From Actinomycetes bacterium (GTDB lineage: Bacteria > Actinomycetota > Acidimicrobiia > Acidimicrobiales > Microtrichaceae): 16,942 nt of DNA. The position numbers were made by a program, and so were the translations under genes. Positions 7,418-13,969 of this stretch are shown here, one piece after another. The notes beneath the pieces were generated by a model. It did not search any database, had not been told where the DNA came from, and saw nothing but the letters and a program-made list of their open reading frames with translations. Position 1 is the first letter of the stretch. The number at the start of each line of letters is the position of its first letter. Location of the stretch: NCBI GenBank assembly GCA_023389745.1, contig JAEWED010000234.1, positions 1 through 16,942 of the forward strand, given 5' to 3'.

Positions 7418-7519
7418 GTGGGGCACGAGGAGGCGCTGGATCACCAGCAGGTGATGACGCGGGCCCCGCTGTGGTGCCGTCGCGGTCGCAGGCCGACGGC
7501 CCTCGACAGGAGTCGCTGA
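7418..7519 (+). CDS. Possible 33-residue leader peptide
   Basis: A GTG exactly 7 bases after a TANNNT -10 element opens a frame of 33 codons ending in TGA 7517-7519, one base before the pyruvyl transferase GTG at 7521. The peptide starts MGHEEALDHQQVMTR and ends with an Arg-rich stretch (WCRRGRRPTALDRSR). Its placement suggests a leaderless small gene translationally coupled to the pyruvyl transferase, with the AGGAG at 7508-7512 lying inside it. There is no homology I recognise, and in GC-rich DNA a 33-codon frame may be accidental; the stretch could simply be an untranslated leader. Confidence 0.25.
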   Translation: MGHEEALDHQQVMTRAPLWCRRGRRPTALDRSR

Positions 7520-7520
7520 C

Positions 7521-8684
7521 GTGGCGACCGTGGCGATCGTGAACGCCTACGACGACGAGAACCGGGGCTCCGCGGCCCTCAACCTGGCGGCCGTCGAGCT
7601 CGTCCGGCGATCCGATCCCGACGCCGAGCTCGGCCTGGTCACGATCAGGGACTTCGACGCGACGCGACGGGCTCAGGGTTACCGACACACGTTGGCCGAG
7701 CACCCGGACCTGCGGGTCCTGCCTCCGCTGGTCGACCGTCGCTCGCTCGTGGCCGGCTCGCTGAGCGCCGTCCCTGCCGAGCTGCTCGCTCCGTGGACGG
7801 CACGCCGCGGGTTGAACGAGGAGACCGCCGAGTTCCTCGACTCGGCGGACCTGGTGGTGAGCCGTGGTGGTGTGATCTACCACTGCCGGCAGGGTCGCAA
7901 GGACCTGGCCGGTCTGCTGCGACGGACCTCGGCGCTGCGTTGGGCGCAACGGCGAGGTGTGGCCACCTCGCTGATCGGACTCCACGTCGGTGCCGTGAAC
8001 GGTGCGGCGGCCACGAGGGTGGTCCGCTCGCAGTTCGCTCGTGCGACGGTGTGCCATCCCCGTGGGGCGCTGAGCGAGGCGCGCCTGCGATCGCTCTCGC
8101 CGAGCGCCCACGCATGTCGTCTGCCGGACTCCGTGTTCGCGCTGCCCCCTGCGCTCGACCGCCCCTCGCACGCCACGTCGGGTGGACGGTTGCTGCTCGT
8201 CGTCTCCGCGCCGCTCGCCCCGTACCTGCACCAGGTGCGTTCGATGGTCGACGAGCTCGTCGCCGAAGGCCGCGTGGGTCACGTCGCCGTCGCGCTCCAG
8301 GTGACCGACGTGGACAGCGACCGTCCCGCGGTGGAGCAGCTGCTGACCTCGCTGGATCGTGATGTCGAGCTCGTCGACGAGGACCTGTCGCCCCGCCAGC
8401 TGGTCGACCGATACGCGCAGTTCGACCTGCTGGTGTCGTCCCGTCTGCACGCAGCGGTGTTCGGGTTGCTCGCCGGCGTGCCGAGCTTCCCCATCGACGT
8501 CTCCGACGACGAGAAGGCCATCGACGTCTTCGGCGAGATCGGCCTCGGCGACTTCGTGCTGACCCGACGGGAGGCCTCGCGGTGGGCGCGGCTGGTCGCC
8601 GACCGGCTCGACGACGCGGGGGTCCGGGTGGTCCGGTCGGTCGACGAGGCGCATGACCGGTACTCCCAGGTACGTGCCGGGTGA
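7521..8684 (+). CDS. Polysaccharide pyruvyl transferase family protein
   Basis: The 387-residue protein fits the PS_pyruv_trans family (PF04230, CsaB/WcaK-like), which moves pyruvate from phosphoenolpyruvate to sugar hydroxyls as a ketal, giving the glycan a negative charge. Visible landmarks are IVNAYDDENRGSAALNLAAV at the N-terminus, where relatives have a G-x-x-N-x-GD-like loop, SADLVVSRGGVIYHC in the middle, and the diagnostic C-terminal DLLVSSRLHAAVFGLLAGVP with its SRLH motif, followed by DEKAIDVFGEIGL. The start is GTG 7521 with AGGAG at 7508-7512, 8 bases upstream. The promoter about 110 bases upstream makes it the first large gene of its own transcript. The next gene begins 48 bases after the stop. 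Acceptor sugar unknown; some family members act as plain glycosyl-transfer-like enzymes of unclear chemistry, so the pyruvyl activity is a family inference. Confidence 0.9.
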   Translation: MATVAIVNAYDDENRGSAALNLAAVELVRRSDPDAELGLVTIRDFDATRRAQGYRHTLAEHPDLRVLPPLVDRRSLVAGSLSAVPAELLAPWTARRGLNEETAEFLDSADLVVSRGGVIYHCRQGRKDLAGLLRRTSALRWAQRRGVATSLIGLHVGAVNGAAATRVVRSQFARATVCHPRGALSEARLRSLSPSAHACRLPDSVFALPPALDRPSHATSGGRLLLVVSAPLAPYLHQVRSMVDELVAEGRVGHVAVALQVTDVDSDRPAVEQLLTSLDRDVELVDEDLSPRQLVDRYAQFDLLVSSRLHAAVFGLLAGVPSFPIDVSDDEKAIDVFGEIGLGDFVLTRREASRWARLVADRLDDAGVRVVRSVDEAHDRYSQVRAG

Positions 8685-8732
8685 CGACGGTGCCGGCCGG
8701 CGGTCGACGCCCGAACCGACGACCGTGGTCCC

Positions 8733-10484
8733 ATGGCGTCTGACCTGAGATCGGCGGTGTCGTCCGCGTCCGATCTGCTGCTCGGCGGCCGTCGCGCCCC
8801 GCTCGTCGCGCTCGCCGCGACCTCGTTCGTCGGCGGTGCCGTCGAGGCGGCCTTCCTGGTGATCATCACGCGGGTGGCGGTGTCGGTCGCTGGCGGCGAC
8901 GCGACGGTCGAGCTGCTGGGTGTCGAGGCGTCGATCGCGGTGGCCGCCTCGCTCGCCGTGCCGGTCGTCGTGCTGCGGCTCGTCCTCGCGCTGTCGAGCG
9001 GGGCGATGTCCTCGCGGCTGACCAGCTCGTCGGTCGCCAGGGTGCGGTCGTCGCTGGCGAGCGCCTTCTTCAACGCCTCGTGGGAGGCTCAGCAGTCGTC
9101 CCGGTCCGGTCGACTGCAGGAGCTGCTGACGACCTTCACCCAACGCGGCGCCGACCTCCTCGTCGCCATGACCCAGGCGATCTCGTCGGGGTTCACCCTC
9201 GTCGCGCTCCTGGTGGCCGCGGTCGTCATGAACCCGCTCGGGTCGCTCGCCGCCGTGGTGCTGCTCGGCCTGATCGGCGCGGTGCTCGGGCCGCTGCGAC
9301 GCCGCATCAAGACGCGCGCCCGGGACGCCGCCGACGTCGGCATGGAGTTCGCGACGTCGTTGAGCGAGACCTCGCAGATGGGCCTGGAGCTCCAGTCGTT
9401 CGGCGTCGAGTCCGCTGCCGAACACGAGATCGTCGGGCGGATCGAGGTGGCCGCGGCGGCGGAGCGCCGGCTGCTGTTCCTGCGATCGTCGATCGCCCCG
9501 ATCTACACCTCGACCGCGTACGTGGCCCTGCTGCTCGCCGTCGGCGGCATCTACCTCGCCTCGGCCGACTCGATGGCGTCGGTCGGTGCGGTGCTCATCC
9601 TCATGCTCCGGTCGCTCACCTACGGCCAGGCGCTGCAGTCGTCGTACTCGTCGATCATGAGCAACGAGCCCTTCGTGCAGACCCTGCGTCGGGAGCTCGC
9701 CGACCTGACGGCTGCTCGTCGCAGCTCCGGTGGCGAGGTCGTCGAGCGGGTCGACGAGGTGCGCCTCGATCGGGTCCGGTACTCATATCCAGGCGACGGC
9801 GCCGCCGCGCTGACCGACGTGTCGGCCGTGCTCCGGCGGGGCGAGGCGGTCGGGATCGTCGGTCCGTCCGGCAGCGGCAAGTCGACGCTCGTCCAGCTGC
9901 TGCTCGGGCTCCGACTCCCCAACGGTGGTGCGGTGCTCGTCAACGGCGTCCCGTCCGCGCAGCTCGATCTCACCGCCTGGCACACGAGTGCGGCCTTCGT
10001 GCCCCAGGTGCCGCGGCTCATCAGCGGATCGGTGGCGGACAACATCCGCTTCTACCGCGACGTCGGGGACGACGCGGTGGTCGAGGCAGCTCGGCTCGCC
10101 CACATCCATGACGAGATCGCTGCGATGGACGGCGGCTACGAACGGGAGCTCTCCGACGGCGTGGGGCTCAGCGGCGGGCAGCGCCAGCGGCTCTGCCTGG
10201 CCAGGGCCCTCGTCGGCCGACCCGACGTGCTCGTCCTCGACGAGCCGACGAGCTCCCTCGACGCCCGGAGCGAGCACCTGATCGCGCAGACGCTGGAGGA
10301 GCTCAGGGACGACATGCTGGTCGTCGTCGTGGCCCACCGGATGTCCACGCTGCGAGCCTGCGACCGGCTGATGGTGGTCCAGGACGGCGCCTTGATCGCG
10401 TTCGGCGCACCGAGCGCCCTCGAGCTCGAGAGCGACTTCTACCGCGAGATCCTCCGGCTGTCGGGCGCCGACGGCGATCGATGA
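8733..10484 (+). CDS. ABC exporter (fused membrane and ATPase domains), probable glycan flippase/exporter
   Basis: The 583-residue half-transporter carries an N-terminal ABC transmembrane domain (about residues 20-310, hydrophobic segments near LVALAATSFVGGAVEAAFLV, SIAVAASLAVPVVVLRLVLA, GFTLVALLVAAVVM and YVALLLAVGGIYLA) and a complete nucleotide-binding domain. The ATPase has Walker A GPSGSGKST at 377-385, a Q-loop in FVPQVPRL, signature LSGGQ at 479-483, Walker B VLVLDEPTS and the switch histidine in VVAHRM, so it should be active as a homodimer. It resembles PglK- and MsbA-like exporters; its place between glycan-modifying and glycosyltransferase genes suggests it flips a lipid-linked oligosaccharide or exports the polymer. 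A peptide exporter is a weaker alternative given the PqqD-like genes 5 kb upstream. ATG 8733 is the only sensible start; no Shine-Dalgarno sequence is obvious. Its stop overlaps the next gene by 4 bases (ATGA). Confidence 0.93.
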   Translation: MASDLRSAVSSASDLLLGGRRAPLVALAATSFVGGAVEAAFLVIITRVAVSVAGGDATVELLGVEASIAVAASLAVPVVVLRLVLALSSGAMSSRLTSSSVARVRSSLASAFFNASWEAQQSSRSGRLQELLTTFTQRGADLLVAMTQAISSGFTLVALLVAAVVMNPLGSLAAVVLLGLIGAVLGPLRRRIKTRARDAADVGMEFATSLSETSQMGLELQSFGVESAAEHEIVGRIEVAAAAERRLLFLRSSIAPIYTSTAYVALLLAVGGIYLASADSMASVGAVLILMLRSLTYGQALQSSYSSIMSNEPFVQTLRRELADLTAARRSSGGEVVERVDEVRLDRVRYSYPGDGAAALTDVSAVLRRGEAVGIVGPSGSGKSTLVQLLLGLRLPNGGAVLVNGVPSAQLDLTAWHTSAAFVPQVPRLISGSVADNIRFYRDVGDDAVVEAARLAHIHDEIAAMDGGYERELSDGVGLSGGQRQRLCLARALVGRPDVLVLDEPTSSLDARSEHLIAQTLEELRDDMLVVVVAHRMSTLRACDRLMVVQDGALIAFGAPSALELESDFYREILRLSGADGDR

Positions 10485-12811
10485 CGAGCCCCGTTCCTCC
10501 GCAGGAGACCCCCTCGGCGACCGAGGCGCACGACCGCCCGACGAGGGTCCTGTGGTTGGTCAAGGGGCTCGGTCCCGGTGGCATGGAGCGGCTGCTGCTC
10601 CACCACGCGCAGGCCAGCAGGGGTGGGGTCGACTACTTCGTCGGCTACGTCGTGGACCGGCCCAACTCGCTGGAGCCGGAGCTGGTCGCTGCAGGGGTGC
10701 AGTGCTGCCGACTCGGGACCGGGTCGGTGGCGCGGCCCGAATGGATCCGGGACCTGCGTCGTCTCGTCCGGCGATCACGGATCGACGTCGTCCACGTGCA
10801 CTCACCGCTCGTCGCGGCGGCCGCTCGCATCGCGTTGCGCTCGATGCCCGGCGGGCCCGCCGTCGTCTACACCGAGCACAACTCCTGGGTGAGCCACGGC
10901 CGGACCACCCGGCTGCTGAACCGGCTCACCTACCCGCTGGATCACGAGCGATTCGCCGTGTCGTCCGAGGCCCGCGCCTCGTCGGGACGGTGGGGACGGC
11001 GGTCCGAGGTCCTGCTGCACGGGATCGACGTGGCGGGGGTCAGGTCGGCAGCGGCGAGACGAGAGGTCCGCGACGAGATGGGTCTGGACGACTCGGCGTA
11101 CGTGGTGGGCATCGCTGCGAACCTGCGAGCGACGAAGGCCTACCCCGTCCTGCTCGACGCCGTCGCCCAGCTGCGCGACGCCGGCGTGGACGTGACGGTG
11201 CTGTGCATGGGGCAGGGCCCGCTCGAGTCCGAGCTCCGCGGGCTCGCGGGCGACCTGGCGCTCGGCGACTCGTTCCGGTTCCTGGGCCATCGAGGCGACG
11301 TCGCGCGTGTGCTCTCCGCCTGCGACGTGTTCACGCTGAGCTCCGACGACGAGGGTCTGCCGTTGTCGGTCATGGAGGCGAAGGCACTCGGCCTTCCGGT
11401 CGTGGCCACCGACGTGGGTGGGCTGGCACAGATCGTCGACCACGGGCGCGACGGCCTGCTGGTGCCCCGCCGTCGACCGGACGAGCTCGCCGGCGCGCTG
11501 GCGTCGCTGGCCGCATCGACAGCGCTCCGCGCCCGCCTCGCCGAGGCCTCGTGGGCGTCAGCGGAGCGCTTCGACCGCCAGGGCTACGTCGACCGACTGG
11601 ACGAGGCCTATCGGAACCTCGGCGGGCGGGCCCTCGGGGGGAGCAGGCGGTCGTTCCGGTTGCTCTACGTCATCGACTCCTTCGCAGCCGGCGGTGCCGA
11701 GTCGTCGTTGTGCCAGATGATCCCGTTCTGGATCGCGGCGGGCAGCGAGGTCCACGTCGCGGTCCTGCACGACCGGGGCGACCTGCGCGACGCGTTCGAG
11801 CGCAGCGGCGCGACCCTGCACGCCGGGCTCGGCGAACGACGGGAGGGAACGAGGAACCTGGTGCGTCTCGTGCGGTCGCTGCGACCTGACCTGGTGCACA
11901 CCACCCTCTTCGAGTCCGATCTCGCCGGGCAGCTCGCTGCGGCGTGGTGCCGGGTGCCCTCCCTCACGACCTGGGCGACCACCTCGTACACCCAGCTGAC
12001 GTCGATCGACGACGCGCTGCGCCGGCCACGACTCGTCGCCGCCTGGGCCGCGGATGTCGTCGCCGCACATCTCGCGAGCAGGGTGCACGCCGTGTCGAGC
12101 GCCGTCGCGACCTGGAACGGTCCACGGTTCCTCCGTCGTCACGGGGTCACGGTCGTGCCCCGCGGTCGGCCCGCAGCGCTCACGGAGCTCATCGACTCGG
12201 TGTCGTCCGACGACGTCCGCTCGTCGCTCGGCATCGCGAGCGACCACGCGATGCTCACCGCCATCGCTCGGCACGAGCGGGTCAAGGGGATCGACACGGT
12301 GATCGAGGCGTTGGCCCTCGTGGCCGAGCGCCGGCGGGCCGAGCTCGTCGTCGTCGGCCGATCGGGCGGCGACACCGAACGTCTCCGGGACCTCGCCCGT
12401 TCGCTCGGGGTCGCGGACCGCGTCCACTTCCTCGGCGCCCGCTCCGACGTCCTCGTGCTGCTCGCGGCCTCGGACGTCCTGGTGAGCGGGAGCCGCGCCG
12501 AGGGGCTGCCGGGAGTGGTGCTCGAGGCCATGGCGATCGGCGTCCCGGTCGTGGCCACCGACATCCCCGCCATGCGCGAGGTCCTCGGGGCAGGGGACTG
12601 GCTCGTGCCCGTCGACGACCCGGTGGCACTCGCCCGGGCGATCGGCGCCCGACTCGGCGCCCGGCTCGACGAGGGGGTGCCCGGCGACGTGTCGGCGCTC
12701 CGCGAGCGGTTCCTGGCGCACTACACGCTCGACTCGGCATCGCAGCGTGTGAGGTCGCTCCAGCTCCTCACGGCGTCGACGACCCGGTGGCGACGGCGGT
12801 GGCGGCCATGA
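10481..12811 (+). CDS. Tandem fusion of two GT4 (GT-B fold) glycosyltransferases
   Basis: The 776-residue protein is about twice the family length and contains two complete GT4 units. Unit one (about residues 20-380) begins RVLWLVKGLGPGGMERLLLH and has the E-x7-E motif EGLPLSVME (E291, E299) followed by GLPVVATDVGG. Unit two (about 388-770) begins again with RLLYVIDSFAAGGAESSL and has EGLPGVVLE (E674, E682) followed by GVPVVATDIPA. Both retain the basic/nucleotide-binding loops (ANLRATKAY; ARHERVKGID), so both are probably active. Such a protein could add two successive sugars to a growing lipid-linked glycan at the cytoplasmic membrane face. It overlaps the ABC exporter by 4 bases upstream and the next GT4 gene by 4 bases downstream, giving a tight three-gene unit. 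The open frame runs uninterrupted across the junction, so this is a true fusion rather than a missed stop. Sugar specificity is unknown. Confidence 0.93.
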   Translation: MTSPVPPQETPSATEAHDRPTRVLWLVKGLGPGGMERLLLHHAQASRGGVDYFVGYVVDRPNSLEPELVAAGVQCCRLGTGSVARPEWIRDLRRLVRRSRIDVVHVHSPLVAAAARIALRSMPGGPAVVYTEHNSWVSHGRTTRLLNRLTYPLDHERFAVSSEARASSGRWGRRSEVLLHGIDVAGVRSAAARREVRDEMGLDDSAYVVGIAANLRATKAYPVLLDAVAQLRDAGVDVTVLCMGQGPLESELRGLAGDLALGDSFRFLGHRGDVARVLSACDVFTLSSDDEGLPLSVMEAKALGLPVVATDVGGLAQIVDHGRDGLLVPRRRPDELAGALASLAASTALRARLAEASWASAERFDRQGYVDRLDEAYRNLGGRALGGSRRSFRLLYVIDSFAAGGAESSLCQMIPFWIAAGSEVHVAVLHDRGDLRDAFERSGATLHAGLGERREGTRNLVRLVRSLRPDLVHTTLFESDLAGQLAAAWCRVPSLTTWATTSYTQLTSIDDALRRPRLVAAWAADVVAAHLASRVHAVSSAVATWNGPRFLRRHGVTVVPRGRPAALTELIDSVSSDDVRSSLGIASDHAMLTAIARHERVKGIDTVIEALALVAERRRAELVVVGRSGGDTERLRDLARSLGVADRVHFLGARSDVLVLLAASDVLVSGSRAEGLPGVVLEAMAIGVPVVATDIPAMREVLGAGDWLVPVDDPVALARAIGARLGARLDEGVPGDVSALRERFLAHYTLDSASQRVRSLQLLTASTTRWRRRWRP

Positions 12812-13896
12812 GGATCCTCCATGTGCTCTCCGACGACGACCGCAGGGGCGCGCAGGTCTTCGCCGCGGATCTCCACCGGGAGCTGCTCGCGCTCGGACAC
12901 GAGAGTCGGCTGTCCGCGTTGCATGCCGGCGACGTGGGCGGCGTCGACGCCCGCGTGCTCGGCCGCTCGAGATGGGATCCGCGGGGCGCGCTCGGGCTTC
13001 GCCGCGAGATGCAGTGGGCCGACGTCTCGATCGCCCACGGCTCCTCTGCCGTGCTGGCGTGCGCGATCGTCGGATCGCGATCGCGGCGGCGATGGGTGGT
13101 CCGCCAGATCTCCGAGACCTCGTTCTGGGTGGACCGGCCGTCGAGGGTCCGGCGGGTCCGCTGGTACTGCGGCCGGTCGAACGGAGTCGTCGCCCTGAGC
13201 GCATCCGCCGCGGCGGACCTGGCTCGCATCGTCGGCGTCGACCCGGCACGGATGCAGGTGATCCCCAACGGGGTCCCCCTCGGACCGTTCGAGGACCGCG
13301 ACCCGGGCGACCGCAGCGCGGGCGGGCACGAGTCGGGTGGGCGAGTGCGTCTCGTCGCGGTCGGAGCGCTGGTCGCCGAGAAGGGCATGGACGTGGCCAT
13401 CGGCTCGATCGCCGAACTGCCGGGCGCCGAACTGGTGGTCCTCGGTGACGGGCCCGGGCGCGATCGTCTCGAGCGGCTCGCTGAACACCGGTGTCCCGGA
13501 CGGGTGCGCTTCCTGGGGTCGGTGCCCGACGTCGCCCGCCATCTGGCGAGCGCCGACGCGATGCTGCTCGCCAGCCGCGGCGGCGACAGCATGCCGGCGG
13601 TCCTGATCGAAGCGGGGTTCGCCGGTCTGCCAGCGGTCAGCACCGACGTCGGCGCCATCGCGGAGGTGGTGCTCGACGGCGTGACCGGGTTCGTCGTGGC
13701 CAGGGACGATCACGCAGCGTTCGATGCGGCCGTGCGTCGCCTGGTCGAGGACCCGGCCCTGCGATCACGGCTCGGTGCGGCGGCCCGGGAGCACTGCCGC
13801 TCCACCTTCGAGATCGGGACCGTCGCACGTCAGTGGGCCGATCACCTCGGATCGGTCGGTGGGGCGCCGACCGGCGGAGATCCTGTCCATGAGTAG
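12808..13896 (+). CDS. GT4-family glycosyltransferase
   Basis: The 362-residue enzyme starts at ATG 12808, overlapping the previous stop by 4 bases (ATGA). It has the GT-B fold: MRILHVLSDDDRRGAQVFAA at the start, HGSSAVLAC and NGVVALSASAAADL in the N-terminal half, VIPNGVPLGPF at the linker, then VAVGALVAEKGMDVAIGSI, VVLGDGPGRDRLERLA and a nucleotide-sugar site. At the place where GT4 enzymes carry E-x7-E it has GGDSMPAVLIEAG, i.e. D260-x7-E268, so the first glutamate is replaced by aspartate. LPAVSTDVGAIAEVV follows as usual. The acidic replacement may keep activity but is unusual next to the two standard motifs of the tandem enzyme. It is the last gene of the polysaccharide run; a promoter and a surface-protein gene follow. 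Confidence 0.9.
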   Translation: MRILHVLSDDDRRGAQVFAADLHRELLALGHESRLSALHAGDVGGVDARVLGRSRWDPRGALGLRREMQWADVSIAHGSSAVLACAIVGSRSRRRWVVRQISETSFWVDRPSRVRRVRWYCGRSNGVVALSASAAADLARIVGVDPARMQVIPNGVPLGPFEDRDPGDRSAGGHESGGRVRLVAVGALVAEKGMDVAIGSIAELPGAELVVLGDGPGRDRLERLAEHRCPGRVRFLGSVPDVARHLASADAMLLASRGGDSMPAVLIEAGFAGLPAVSTDVGAIAEVVLDGVTGFVVARDDHAAFDAAVRRLVEDPALRSRLGAAAREHCRSTFEIGTVARQWADHLGSVGGAPTGGDPVHE

Positions 13897-13906
13897 ATCT
13901 GCCCGG

Positions 13907-13947
13907 TCGACATTGCGCGTCGAATGTTCTTAGATAGCTGAATTCAG
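13907..13947 (+). promoter_or_regulatory. Promoter and palindrome before the RCC1 lipoprotein gene
   Basis: This stretch is visibly more AT-rich than its surroundings. TCGACA (13907-13912) and TAGATA (13931-13936) are separated by 18 bases and could be -35 and -10 elements. A perfect 10-bp palindrome, CTGAATTCAG, covers 13938-13947 at the expected transcription start, where a bound regulator would block initiation. The elements are judged by eye; the -10 departs from TANNNT at its last base. Confidence 0.45.
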
Positions 13948-13969
13948 TTCAATGAGGGCGGAGGGGCAA

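Noticed and set aside
7404..9425. A 673-codon open frame on the minus strand
   Set aside because: It lies antisense to the pyruvyl transferase and ABC exporter genes, both with clear family motifs. Its product is rich in His, Arg, Gly and Asp without domain patterns, the usual mirror of GC-rich coding DNA.
11944..12807. Upstream extension of the last GT4 frame
   Set aside because: It is the alternative-frame reading of the tandem GT gene; the ATGA overlap at 12808 and MRILHVLSDDD mark the real start.
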